Source of the DNA: Streptomyces akebiae
GTDB lineage: Bacteria; Actinomycetota; Actinomycetes; Streptomycetales; Streptomycetaceae
Length of the DNA: 64,000 bases
NCBI RefSeq assembly: GCF_019599145.1
Contig: NZ_CP080647.1
Span: forward strand, 8,308,001-8,372,000
Reading direction: 5' to 3'
The first letter of the stretch is position 1. Every line of letters starts with the position of its first letter. The position numbers were made by a program, and so were the translations under genes. The notes under the pieces are model-generated. The model was given only the letters and a program-made list of their open reading frames with translations, was not told where the DNA came from and made no database searches. Positions 38,401 to 46,223 of the stretch are shown here, one piece after another.

Positions 38401-38934
38401 GGTGAGTTCGTCGGCGGATCGACATGCCGACATACCGATACCGCCGCCTCCGCCGGTGGCCTTGAGCATCACCGGGTAGCCGATGGCCGAGGCCTGGACG
38501 AGGGCCTCGTCGAGCGAGTCGAGCAGGTCGGTGCCGGGCAGGAGGGGCACGCCCGCCGCCTCGGCCGCGGCCCGCGCGGTGTGTTTGGCGCCGAACAGCT
38601 CCAGTTGATCGGGGGTGGGGCCGACGAACACGATGTCCGCCTCCACGCAGCGGCGGGCGAACTCGGCGTCCTCGGAGAGGAACCCGTACCCGGGGTGGAC
38701 GGCGCCCGCGCCGGTGTCCTTCGCGGCCTTCAGGACCAGGTCCGCGTCGAGGTACGACTCCTTCGGGGGCGCCGGGCCGAGCCGTATCGCCTCGTCGGCG
38801 AGCCGGACGTGGGCGGCGGAGCGGTCGGCGTCGGAGTACACCGCGACCGTGCGCAGGCCCAGTTCGCGGGCGGTGCGGATGATCCGGACGGCGATCTCGC
38901 CCCGGTTGGCGACCAGCAGGGTGTCGAAGGTCAT
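35407..38934 (-). CDS. Biotin-dependent carboxylase of the urea/guanidine carboxylase family
   Basis: The 1175-residue enzyme joins bicarbonate to urea or guanidine. A biotin-carboxylase half (residues 1 to about 450: LLVANRGEIAVRI ... MLKATGGGGGIGMS) is followed by the KipA/KipI-like carboxyltransferase halves (GTLTTVQDWPGRTGHWQ ... GPMDDLSFRLGNRALGN; then DDNLLVEFGPMRLDL ... TPGIRSLQIR) and a biotinyl domain with Lys1137 in EAMKMES. It overlaps the upstream DUF1989 gene by 4 bases. With two DUF1989 partners, guanidine is the more likely substrate. The stop codon TAG is formed at the edge of the MITE. Confidence 0.9.
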   Translation of the reverse strand: MTFDTLLVANRGEIAVRIIRTARELGLRTVAVYSDADRSAAHVRLADEAIRLGPAPPKESYLDADLVLKAAKDTGAGAVHPGYGFLSEDAEFARRCVEADIVFVGPTPDQLELFGAKHTARAAAEAAGVPLLPGTDLLDSLDEALVQASAIGYPVMLKATGGGGGIGMSACRSADELTEAWERVRRVAAASFGPGSSSGVYLERLVERARHVEVQVFGDGDGLVVTFGDRDCTLQRRNQKVVEEAPAPGLPDHVRARLAAAARDLCASVEYRSAGTVEFVYDAACEEAYFLEVNTRLQVEHPVTEEIYGVDLVAWMLRLARGEVSVVRAPGQPRGHAVEARVYAEDPCREHRPSAGLLTRVEFPPGVRVDGWAETGTEVTASYDPLLAKVVAHGSDRAQALRRLDEALAGTRVDGIETNLGQLRAALTDGDFQRAGHSTATLAAVTDPTPRIEVVSGGTLTTVQDWPGRTGHWQVGVPPSGPMDDLSFRLGNRALGNPDGAPGLECTLQGPSLRFTHATTVCVTGAPAPVTVDGSPIARWEPVTVPAGAVLAVGAPTGHGLRTYVLFAGGGLDVPPFLGSAATFTLGRFGGHGGRALRTGDVLHGGEATRHAGPVPPEARPSFPASWQVDVLEGPHAAPEFFTEEDIHEFYAADWKVHFNSARTGVRLVGPKPRWARADGGEAGLHPSNIHDTPYSVGAVDYTGDMPVLLGPDGPSLGGFVCPATVVSTERWKLGQLRPGDTVRFRPVADDASPRPAIVDGGVLARDGDVTYRRSGDDNLLVEFGPMRLDLALRMRVHALMEAVAEAGLDGVTDLTPGIRSLQIRTDPGRLPQSELLTAVRRIAAALPPTDELVVPSRTIHLPLSWDDPATREAIARYMAGVRDDAPWCPWNIEFIRRVNGLDTVADVYDTVFAAEYLVLGLGDVYLGAPVATPLDPRHRLVTTKYNPARTWTAENSVGIGGAYLCVYGMEGPGGYQFVGRTTQVWSPWQQRGAFEPGSPWLLRFFDRVKWYPVDADELLDLRADIVSGRFVPRVEQGTFSLAEYEAFLSENAESVAEFRRRQQTAFAAERAAWEAAGEFDRGETGTAEPLPPAEIHVPEGGHLIEAEYAASVWQVNIRPGDRVTTGQPLLSLEAMKMESHVPSPANGVIDQILTTPGAQVTAGTALIILTPDRT

Positions 38935-39536
38935 GTGTTCTTCCCGGTGATCGTCATCTCCACGGCCGTCGGGTCGAAGCCGTTGCAGGGGTTGTTGATC
39001 TGGGGGCAGTTGGAGACCAGGACCAGCACGTCGCGCTCCGCGCGCAGGGTGAGGGCGAGACCGGGCGCGGAGATCCCGTCGACGATGCCGAGGGTGCCGT
39101 CCTTCTCGACCGGTACGTTCATGTACCAGTTGATGTTCGACACCAGGTCGCGTTTGCCGAGGCCGTGCCTGGCGCCCTCCGCGAGGAAGTTGTCCACGCA
39201 GGCGTGCTGCGACCAGGTGTGGTGCCCGTACCGCAGGGTGTTCGACTCCTTGGAGCAGGCGCCGCCGACAGTGTCGTGCCGGCCCACGTCGTCGGCGGTC
39301 ACGGTCATCAGCGGGGTGTGTTCGTTCGACATCAGCACACTGCCGGTGGTGAGGAAGATGCCGCCCTGCGCGTGGATCGTGTCGGGCGCGCTGTAGCGGA
39401 CGGCCGTGTCGTGGGCGTCGTACACCAGGAAGTCGACGGCCTGGTTGCCGTGCAGATCGGTGAGGGTGAGGCTCTCGCCGGCGCGGATCATCGACGACCA
39501 GGCGGCGCGGGCCGGGACCACGGTCCTCGTGCTCAT
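38931..39536 (-). CDS. DUF1989 protein ('urea carboxylase-associated' type 2; probable carboxyguanidine deiminase subunit)
   Basis: The 201-residue DUF1989 protein carries the conserved DLHGNQAVDFLVYDAHD, TGSVLMSNEHTPLMTV, the CSKESN and HACVDNF cysteines and NINWYMNVPV. Its family was long annotated as urea-carboxylase associated; biochemical work has since assigned such pairs as carboxyguanidine deiminases (CgdA/CgdB), which convert carboxyguanidine to allophanate. ATG 39536 follows GAGGGGGACC. It overlaps both neighbours by ATGA, so translation is coupled. Confidence 0.85.
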   Translation of the reverse strand: MSTRTVVPARAAWSSMIRAGESLTLTDLHGNQAVDFLVYDAHDTAVRYSAPDTIHAQGGIFLTTGSVLMSNEHTPLMTVTADDVGRHDTVGGACSKESNTLRYGHHTWSQHACVDNFLAEGARHGLGKRDLVSNINWYMNVPVEKDGTLGIVDGISAPGLALTLRAERDVLVLVSNCPQINNPCNGFDPTAVEMTITGKNT

Positions 39537-40357
39537 GCGGTCCCCCTCGCGGCGAGGAATTCGGCGGTGTTCAGGAAGGCGCGGCGGCCCTCGGGCGAGG
39601 CGTCCCACAGGGGGTCGCCGGGCCCGGTCGGCCGGGCACGCCAGGCGACCACCTCCAGCGGGGTGCTGACGTACTCGGGGCGCGGGTCGGCCGGGTGCGG
39701 CACATTGGCGATCAGCACGGTCACGTCCTGCTCGGTGCGCAGGGTCACGGCGGCGCCGGGGCCGGCCGAGCCGGTGAAGTCGAGGGTGCCGTCCTCGCGT
39801 ACCCGTACGCCCTGGAAGAAGGAGAGGGAGGGCGGGAGGTCCCGGGGTTCCAGACCGTTCTTGGCGGCGGCGAGCTTGAACAGTTCACGTCCGGCGGGGG
39901 ACGAGGAGTGCGGGGTGCCGTCCCCGTACCGCTCGGTGTTGCGCACCAGGGTGGAGGTGCCGCACAGGGCGTCGTGGCGGCCGGAGGTGTCGGCCACCAC
40001 CGAGGCCAGGACGCGGCCCTGGTCGGAGAGCAGCAGGACGCCCTCGCCCAGGTAGGCGTTCCACTGGACCTTGACGGTGTCGGCCACGTTCAGCCGCTCC
40101 CAGGGGCGGTCGGCGTGGTGCAGCAGCAGATGCGCGCACGCGTCGCCGCGCAGGTCGGTCAGCCGGATCTCGGTGCCGCGGGCGAGCACCCGGTGTGTGT
40201 AGTTGCCGCCCGCCACCGTCTCGGCCCAGACCAGCCGGGCGGCCTCGGGGGGAGGGTCGGGCCAGTCGCTCGCGGGCACGACGGGCATGGCCTCGGCCCG
40301 GGCGCCCTCCTGTGCGCGGGCATGATCACGTGCTCCGTACGTCGTCGATGTCGCCAT
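39533..40357 (-). CDS. DUF1989 protein ('urea carboxylase-associated' type 1; probable carboxyguanidine deiminase subunit)
   Basis: The 274-residue partner of the preceding DUF1989 protein shows TDLRGDACAHLLLHHADRP, DGTPHSSSPAGRELF and LSFFQGVRV. It is the first gene of the operon. The ATG at 40357 follows GGAGG at 8 bases; a longer reading would start inside the operator. The leader carries a TetR-type palindrome 26 bases upstream. It probably forms a heteromer with the type 2 protein. Confidence 0.85.
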   Translation of the reverse strand: MATSTTYGARDHARAQEGARAEAMPVVPASDWPDPPPEAARLVWAETVAGGNYTHRVLARGTEIRLTDLRGDACAHLLLHHADRPWERLNVADTVKVQWNAYLGEGVLLLSDQGRVLASVVADTSGRHDALCGTSTLVRNTERYGDGTPHSSSPAGRELFKLAAAKNGLEPRDLPPSLSFFQGVRVREDGTLDFTGSAGPGAAVTLRTEQDVTVLIANVPHPADPRPEYVSTPLEVVAWRARPTGPGDPLWDASPEGRRAFLNTAEFLAARGTA

Positions 40358-40382
40358 CGTGGGACCTCCGGGTGCGGCATGC

Positions 40383-40404
40383 ATTTCTGTCGTGCGACAG
40401 AAAT
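40383..40404. promoter_or_regulatory. TetR-type operator of the carboxylase operon
   Basis: Two perfect 10-bp arms, ATTTCTGTCG and CGACAGAAAT, surround TG. On the minus strand the site overlaps a TAATTT -10-like box, so a bound repressor would block transcription of the DUF1989/carboxylase operon. It lies between that operon and the divergent TetR gene. A near-identical site precedes the APC permease at 50549-50572. Confidence 0.75.
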
Positions 40405-40548
40405 TAGGAGCGGGCTGCGTCGGTGCCATGTCCCTCGCGTTGCCGGGCGGTTACCGAGCTCTCACGATGATCGTGCCCGGCCGGGGGGTGGCGGAACAGC
40501 GCGTCGGCCGTCGCCGGTGGCCGGGGGCCGTGTGCGAGGATCGAACGC

Positions 40549-41184
40549 ATGGGAAGCGCGGGTGGCGGCGGTGGGCGGCGGGTCGGCAGACCGCGCGCCG
40601 AGGGCCGGCCGGAGAGCGGGCTGTCGCCCCGGGACGAACTGCTGGACGCCGCCGCCGAGTTGTTCACGACGCGGGGATACGCCGCCACCACCACCCGGGC
40701 CGTAGCCGAGCGCGCCGGCATGCGGCAGGCGTCCATGTACCACTACGTGTCCGGCAAGGAGGAGCTGCTCGCCGAGCTGCTGGAGTCCACGGTCACGCCG
40801 TCGTTGCTCTGTGCCCGTGACCTTCTCGCCCGGGACGCCGCCCCCGCCGAGGAGCGGCTGTGGGAGCTGTGCCGCGCCGACGTCGCCCTGCTCTGCGGCG
40901 GGCCGCACAATCTCGGCGGCCTGTACCTCCTCCCGGAGGTCCGCGCCGAACGCTTCGCGGGCTTCCATGCCGTGCGGTCCGAACTCAAGGACGCCTACCG
41001 GCAGTTGATCGCGGCGACGGCCGTGGGTGGGACGCTCGCCAAGAGTGAGCTGGAACTGCGGACCGATCTCGTCTTCGGGCTGATCGAGGGAGTCATCCTC
41101 GTCCACCGCTCCGAGCCCGACCGCCCCGTCTCCGTCTTCGCCGAGGCGACGGCGGACGCGGCGCTGCGTATCGCCGGGGTCTGA
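40549..41184 (+). CDS. TetR-family regulator, divergent from the carboxylase operon
   Basis: The 211-residue regulator begins with a Gly/Arg-rich stretch, then a TetR helix-turn-helix at about residues 27-72 (RDELLDAAAELFTTRGYAATTTRAVAERAGMRQASMYHYVSGKEELL), followed by a ligand-binding helical domain. By position it should control the divergent operon through the 40383-40404 palindrome. No ribosome site precedes ATG 40549; a GAGGAT box lies seven bases upstream, so it may be leaderless. Confidence 0.88.
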   Translation: MGSAGGGGGRRVGRPRAEGRPESGLSPRDELLDAAAELFTTRGYAATTTRAVAERAGMRQASMYHYVSGKEELLAELLESTVTPSLLCARDLLARDAAPAEERLWELCRADVALLCGGPHNLGGLYLLPEVRAERFAGFHAVRSELKDAYRQLIAATAVGGTLAKSELELRTDLVFGLIEGVILVHRSEPDRPVSVFAEATADAALRIAGV

Positions 41185-41546
41185 CGGCCTTCTTCGGTGC
41201 CCGGCGGAGGGTCCGGGCGTCCGTCTGCGTCGTCGGTTCACTCTGTCAAGGGGCTCTTTTCGTACGGCCGTTCCTCGCTACTCGGCGTGTGCGAGCGGCG
41301 ACCCGGCGTGTAAATGACCAGAGCGTACTCCTGTCGCGAGGGTGATTTCAGTCGGTTGCTGAATATGACACAGCGATGATCCGGTCGGACTAAGCTCGCC
41401 CGCAGCGCACCGAGTTGAGATGTATTCGGGCGCTTGTTCCAAAAAATACCGAAGATCCAGTTTGATTCGCGGATGAAGCCGATCAACCTCCAGCAACTCT
41501 CCGCAAGTCACCCGACCATCAGCCGAACCGTCTTTAGAGGGCATAC
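41185..41546. other. Conservon 9 upstream region, relatively AT-rich
   Basis: There is no gene in these 362 bases. The composition is clearly richer in A/T than the surroundings (for example a run of six A's near 41443-41448). A TAAGCT box at 41391-41396 with TGACAC 19 bases upstream could be the conservon promoter, giving a leader of about 145 bases. Confidence 0.5.
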
Positions 41547-43184
41547 ATGGTGAGTGTTCAATCGCCTCCCGGTGGCCGTGAACTTCCCTACGCGCGCGTG
41601 CTGCCGCTGCCGGCGATACTGATGGCCGCGGCGACCGGGACCGCCGTCTCCCTGGTGACGGGTCCGGCCCGGCTCGCCGTCGGCTTGTGCGGAGCCGTCG
41701 CGACGCTCCTGCTGATCACGGTCGCCGTCGTCGCGGTGCGCGGCGGCCGTCGTACGGTCCGAGAACTGCGCGCCGAACAGCAGCGTCAGACCGCCTTCCT
41801 CGAGCAGCGGATCACCGCCCACGACGAGGAATTCAACCGGCTGGGCAAGGAGATCCTGCCCGCAGCGCTCTACCGGCTGCGCACCGGAGAATCCCCCTCA
41901 GAGGTGATTCGTCACGTCGTCGACGGTGACGTCGAGTGGCGCGAACTTCCGGAATCCCAGCGCGAATTGCTGCGTACCCTGCTCACCATCGTCGACCGCG
42001 AGGAAGCGCTGCGCGACTCCTCGCAGCGGTCGTTCGTCAACATCGCCCGCCGCGTCCAGGCGATCGTCCACCAGCAGAACAACGAACTCCGCGAGATGGA
42101 GGAGGACCACGGGCGCAACCCCGAGGTCTTCGACGACCTGCTGCGCATCGACCACGGCACCGCCCTGATCGGCCGTCTCGCCGACTCCATCGCCGTCCTA
42201 GGCGGCAGCCGCCCCGGCCGTGTGTGGACCCGGCCCGTCCCGCTCTACAGCGTGCTGCGCGGCGCCATGTCCCGCATCCTGGAATACCGCCGCATCGAGC
42301 TCGAATCGATCGCCAAGGTCAACGTCAACGGCGTCGGCGTCGAACCGGTCATCCACGCCTGCGCCGAGCTCCTCGACAACGCCACCCGCTACTCGCCGCC
42401 CCACACCAAGGTGCACGTCACCGCCGTGGAGGTGCAGACCGGCATCGCCATCGAGATCGAGGACGGCGGCATCAGTCTCAGCGAGGAGAGCCGCGCCAAG
42501 GTCGAGGACATGCTCGCCAAGGCCCAGCAGGGCGTGGACATCCAGGAGATGGGCGACACCCCGCGTCTCGGCCTCGCCGTCGTGGGCCGCCTGTCGACCA
42601 TGTACAAGATGCACGTCTCGCTGCGGCCCTCCGCCTACGGCGGCGTCCGCGCCGTGATCGTGGTGCCCCGCGACCTGCTGACCGACGAACCCGCCCCCGG
42701 CCTCGCGCACGGCATCGGCGCCGGCGCCGTGACGACCATCGACAACGGCGGCGTCGCAGGCCCCGACCGCAAGCCCAAGCGCCGCCGCCCGACCACCGGA
42801 CCGCGGATCCCGAGCTCCGCGGAGGAGATGAGCCGGGACATGGAGGACGACGTTCCCGTCGTCACCGAGTGGACCGCCAACGGCCTGCCGCAGCGCCGCA
42901 GCCGCAGCAAGATCCCGCTCAGCCAGCGCTACGCCGAGGCCGCCGCAGCGGAGGCCGCGGCCGAGGCAGCCATGGCCGCCGCCCCCGTGTGGCAGCCGGA
43001 GCCCGAACCGGAGAAGGAACTGCCGCCGCCCGGCATGTGGGTCGAGGCGTTCATGGCCGGGCTCAAGGGCGACCCCGATCCGAACGCCCGACGGAACCCG
43101 GACGACTCGACGGCGTCCACCGCTCTCACCGCGAACACCGAGCCGGCCCGCACCGAGGCCGACGACGAGGGGGACCTCAAGTGA
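41547..43184 (+). CDS. cvnA9: Conservon 9 sensor-like ATPase CvnA9 (RarA)
   Basis: The 545-residue membrane protein resembles a histidine kinase. Two hydrophobic segments near the N-terminus (about 20-60) precede a coiled, DHp-like region (LLTIVDREEALRDSSQRSFVNIARRVQAIVHQQNNELREME) and a HATPase domain with N-box HACAELLDNATRYSPP and GLAVVGRLS. The C-terminal third is Pro/Ala/Glu rich. In S. coelicolor, CvnA9-D9 form a membrane complex that affects aerial growth. The ATG follows GAGGGC. It is first of five overlapping genes. Confidence 0.92.
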   Translation: MVSVQSPPGGRELPYARVLPLPAILMAAATGTAVSLVTGPARLAVGLCGAVATLLLITVAVVAVRGGRRTVRELRAEQQRQTAFLEQRITAHDEEFNRLGKEILPAALYRLRTGESPSEVIRHVVDGDVEWRELPESQRELLRTLLTIVDREEALRDSSQRSFVNIARRVQAIVHQQNNELREMEEDHGRNPEVFDDLLRIDHGTALIGRLADSIAVLGGSRPGRVWTRPVPLYSVLRGAMSRILEYRRIELESIAKVNVNGVGVEPVIHACAELLDNATRYSPPHTKVHVTAVEVQTGIAIEIEDGGISLSEESRAKVEDMLAKAQQGVDIQEMGDTPRLGLAVVGRLSTMYKMHVSLRPSAYGGVRAVIVVPRDLLTDEPAPGLAHGIGAGAVTTIDNGGVAGPDRKPKRRRPTTGPRIPSSAEEMSRDMEDDVPVVTEWTANGLPQRRSRSKIPLSQRYAEAAAAEAAAEAAMAAAPVWQPEPEPEKELPPPGMWVEAFMAGLKGDPDPNARRNPDDSTASTALTANTEPARTEADDEGDLK

Positions 43185-43588
43185 TCCAGCAACGAGCCAA
43201 TTTCGACTGGCTGCTGAAGGATCTGGCCGACGGCGTACCCGGTATCCAGCAGATCGTCGTGCTCTCCGCCGACGGCCTGCGGATCGCCCGCCACGGCGGC
43301 GACCCGGACGCCGCCGACCGCGTCGCCGCCGCCTGCGCGGGGCTGCAGAGTCTGGCCGGCGCCGTGGCCGGTGAGATCCCGCAGAGCGACGGCCACATGC
43401 GGATGGTCATCATCGAGATCAACGGTGGCTACTTCTACATGATGGCCGCCGGAGCCAACGCCTACCTCGCGGTGCTCGCCAACGAGGTCGCCGAACCCGG
43501 CCTGATGAGCAACCGCATGCGCGACCTCGTGGACCGCATCGGCTCCCACCTCACCAGTCCGCCGCGGCGGAACGGGCAGACCGTATGA
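43181..43588 (+). CDS. cvnB9: Conservon 9 roadblock/LC7 protein CvnB9 (RarB)
   Basis: The 135-residue roadblock/LC7-fold protein (FDWLLKDLADGVPGIQQIVVLSADGLRIARHGG ... GYFYMMAAGANAYLAVLAN) probably regulates the CvnD9 GTPase. It begins at GTG 43181, overlapping the cvnA9 stop as GTGA, and its own stop overlaps the next ATG as ATGA. The start is easily missed because the frame stays open far upstream inside cvnA9. Confidence 0.92.
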   Translation: MIQQRANFDWLLKDLADGVPGIQQIVVLSADGLRIARHGGDPDAADRVAAACAGLQSLAGAVAGEIPQSDGHMRMVIIEINGGYFYMMAAGANAYLAVLANEVAEPGLMSNRMRDLVDRIGSHLTSPPRRNGQTV

Positions 43589-44019
43589 CGCCTCCGCAAC
43601 GACGGCGGCGCCAGCCCAAGCACGAGCCCCCGCCCCCGCCGCTTCCGCCGCTGTCCTCGCAGCCCGAGGGCGAAGACCCCGTCGGCGAATCGGGCGGTCG
43701 CCCGCCCGAGCGGCTCTACATCCTCACCGGCGCGGACGGTGAGCGAGCCCCGATCGACCTCGTCACGTTAATCGTGGCGCGTGCCGATCCGCCGCCGTCC
43801 GCCGCTCCGGAGCAGTCGGCGTTGCTGCGGATCTGCCAGGCCCCCTTGTCCGTGGCCGAGATCTCGGCCTATCTCAACCTGCCGATCAGCGTGGTGACCG
43901 TCCTGCTCACCGAGCTGCTGACGGCCGAACTGGTTCAGGCGCGCGCACCGGTCGTCCGGCAGGCGCGGGCAGACCGTTCCCTCCTCGAAGCGGTGATGCA
44001 TGGACTTCAAAAGCTCTGA
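43585..44019 (+). CDS. cvnC9: Conservon 9 DUF742 protein CvnC9 (RarC), with a TTA codon
   Basis: The 144-residue DUF742 protein has a Pro-rich basic start (about residues 1-40), then a winged-helix-like core (ERLYILTGADGE ... LLRICQAPLSVAEISAYLNLPISVVTVLLTELL). It is one of the four partners of the conservon complex. Codon 62 (43768-43770) is TTA for Leu, the codon read by the bldA tRNA, so its synthesis may be limited to the developmental stage. It overlaps cvnB9 by 4 and cvnD9 by 20 bases. Confidence 0.92.
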   Translation: MTPPQRRRRQPKHEPPPPPLPPLSSQPEGEDPVGESGGRPPERLYILTGADGERAPIDLVTLIVARADPPPSAAPEQSALLRICQAPLSVAEISAYLNLPISVVTVLLTELLTAELVQARAPVVRQARADRSLLEAVMHGLQKL

Positions 44020-44638
44020 CACCATCACGGGTCCACGGACCGAGGACCACCTCCCGCACACCGCGCAGGCCGCGGCGAAGATCGTGATCGTGGGCGGTTT
44101 CGGCGTCGGCAAGACGACCATGGTGGGGTCCGTCAGCGAGATCAGGCCGCTGACGACCGAGGAGACCATGACCCAGGCCGGCATCGGGGTCGACGACAAC
44201 TTCGGCTCCAAGTCCAAGACGGCCACCACCGTGGCCATGGACTTCGGCCGCATCAGCATCACGGACGAGCTGGTGCTCTACCTGTTCGGCACCCCCGGGC
44301 AGGAGCGCTTCTGGTTCCTGTGGAACGGCCTGTTCGAGGGGGCCCTCGGGGCGGTCGTCCTGGTCGACACCCGTCGGCTGGAGGTCAGCTTCGATGTCAT
44401 GGGCCGCCTGGAGGAACGCGGTGTGCCCTTCGTCGTGGCGGTCAACGACTTCCCGGACGCGCCCCGCTACGCCGTCGAGGAACTGCGTCAGGCCCTCGAC
44501 CTGTCCGAGGAGATCCCGATCATCCGCTGCGACGTACGCCGCCGCGCGTCCAGCCGGGACGTCCTGATGACCCTCATGACCTTCCTGCATTCCCTGGCGA
44601 TGTCAGGGGCGACGGCACCGGGCGCAGCCTCGGCCTGA
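44000..44638 (+). CDS. cvnD9: Conservon 9 Ras-like GTPase CvnD9 (RarD)
   Basis: The 212-residue small GTPase has the P-loop GGFGVGKTT (about residues 32-40), switch region TTVAMDFGRI, GTPGQERFWFLW (G3) and AVNDF (G4-like, where NKxD would be expected). It is the signalling output of the conservon. ATG 44000 lies within the end of cvnC9. Confidence 0.93.
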   Translation: MDFKSSDTITGPRTEDHLPHTAQAAAKIVIVGGFGVGKTTMVGSVSEIRPLTTEETMTQAGIGVDDNFGSKSKTATTVAMDFGRISITDELVLYLFGTPGQERFWFLWNGLFEGALGAVVLVDTRRLEVSFDVMGRLEERGVPFVVAVNDFPDAPRYAVEELRQALDLSEEIPIIRCDVRRRASSRDVLMTLMTFLHSLAMSGATAPGAASA

Positions 44639-44754
44639 CCGTCGCGCGCCCGCGCACGCCGGGGAGCCCCGCCGTCATCCCTGTCCCCCCGTCATCCCCG
44701 CGATCCGTCGCACTTCCACAGACACCGGATTCACCTCAGTTCGGAGCGATCACC

Positions 44755-46215
44755 GTGACGCCTGAAGCAAACTCCCTGACCGGTACGGACGACCCCACGC
44801 TCGGGCCGCCCCCCGGTTGCCCCGCCCACTGCTCGCCCCCCGACGGGCGCCGCCGCCTGTACGGCCCCGAGGCGGAGGACCTGGGAGCCGTGTACGAAAA
44901 GCTCCGCGCGGAACACGGCTCGGTGGCCCCCGCCCTGCTCCACGACGACGTACCCATCTGGGTGGTGCTGGGGCACGGCGAGAACCTGCACATGGTGAGT
45001 ACGCCGTCGCAGTACTCCCGGGACACCCGGCTCTGGAACAAACTCCAGGACGGCACGTTCAAGCCCGACAACCCGCTGATGCCGCACATCGCCTGGCAGC
45101 CCATCTGCTGCCACGCCGAGGGCGACGAGCACCTGCGGCTGCGCGGCGCGGTCACCGGCGCCATGTCGACGATCAACTTCCGGGGCATCCGCCGCAGCAT
45201 CAACCGCTACACCCAGCAGCTCGTCAACGAGTTCTGCGAGGAGGGCGAGGCGGACCTCGTCAGCCAGTTCGCCGAGCACCTGCCGATGGCGGTGATGTGC
45301 GAGATCCTCGGCATGCCCGAGGAGTACAACGACCGGATCGTGCACGCCGCCCGCGACATGCTCAAGGGCACCGAGACGGCGATCGCCAGCAACGCCTACA
45401 TCATGGAAGCCCTGACGGGGCTCACCTCCCGCCGCAGGGCGCACCCCCAGGACGACTTCACCAGCCACCTGATCAACCACCCGGCCCGGCTCAACGACGA
45501 GGAGGTGAGCCAGCACCTGCGCGTCGTGCTCATCGCCGCGTACGAGGCCACCACCAACCTCCTCGCCAACGTGCTGCGGGTGGTCCTCACCAACCCCGGG
45601 TTCCGCGCCCAGCTCAAGGGCGGCCAGATGACCGTGCCCGAGGCGGTCGAGCAGTCCCTGTGGGACGAGCCCCCCTTCAGTACACAGCTCGCCTACTTCG
45701 CCAAGCAGGACACGGAGCTGGGCGGTCAGCGGATCCGCAAGGGCGACGGTCTGCTCTTCGGCATCGCGCCGGGCAACGTCGACCCGCGGGTACGGCCCGA
45801 TCTCACCGCCAACATGCAGGGCAACCGCTCGCACCTCGCCTTCGGCGGCGGCCCGCACGAGTGCCCGGGCCAGGACACGGGCCGAGCCATCGCCGACGTC
45901 GGTGTCGACGCCCTGCTGGCGCGCCTTCCGGACATCCAGCTCAACTGCGAGGAGCACGAGCTGCGCTGGCGGTCCTCGATCTCGACCCGGCATCTGGTCG
46001 AGCTTCCGGTGCGCTTCGAGCCGAAGGAGAAGGAGAAACTGGAGCCGCGGCCCCTGGGCCGTCCCGTGCCGGCGCAGCGCGAGGGTGGGAAGGCCACCCC
46101 GCCGAGCCCGAAGTCCGAGGCTGCCGCGCCCGCGCGGTCGGCGTCGGCATCGGCCGAACCGCCCGCCCGGCCCGGTCTCCTGCGCCGCGTGCTGCTGTGG
46201 ATGAGCGGCCGATAG
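44755..46215 (+). CDS. cvnE9: Conservon 9 cytochrome P450 CvnE9 (RarE), CYP157 type
   Basis: The 486-residue P450 has the haem loop FGGGPHECPGQD with Cys370 and an I-helix LIAAYEATTN. The K-helix ExxR is replaced by EQSLW (residues 299-303), a feature known for the CYP157 family. The C-terminal 50 residues are a Pro/Ala-rich tail ending in a hydrophobic RVLLWMSGR. GTG 44755 follows GGAG at 9 bases, 116 bases after cvnD9. The substrate and redox partner are unknown. Confidence 0.9.
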   Translation: MTPEANSLTGTDDPTLGPPPGCPAHCSPPDGRRRLYGPEAEDLGAVYEKLRAEHGSVAPALLHDDVPIWVVLGHGENLHMVSTPSQYSRDTRLWNKLQDGTFKPDNPLMPHIAWQPICCHAEGDEHLRLRGAVTGAMSTINFRGIRRSINRYTQQLVNEFCEEGEADLVSQFAEHLPMAVMCEILGMPEEYNDRIVHAARDMLKGTETAIASNAYIMEALTGLTSRRRAHPQDDFTSHLINHPARLNDEEVSQHLRVVLIAAYEATTNLLANVLRVVLTNPGFRAQLKGGQMTVPEAVEQSLWDEPPFSTQLAYFAKQDTELGGQRIRKGDGLLFGIAPGNVDPRVRPDLTANMQGNRSHLAFGGGPHECPGQDTGRAIADVGVDALLARLPDIQLNCEEHELRWRSSISTRHLVELPVRFEPKEKEKLEPRPLGRPVPAQREGGKATPPSPKSEAAAPARSASASAEPPARPGLLRRVLLWMSGR

Positions 46216-46223
46216 CCGACCCC

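Noticed and set aside
40358..40548. Guanidine (ykkC-type) riboswitch before the carboxylase operon
   Set aside because: The gap is short, is occupied by the palindrome, and shows no conserved guanidine-I core by eye; a covariance search was not possible.
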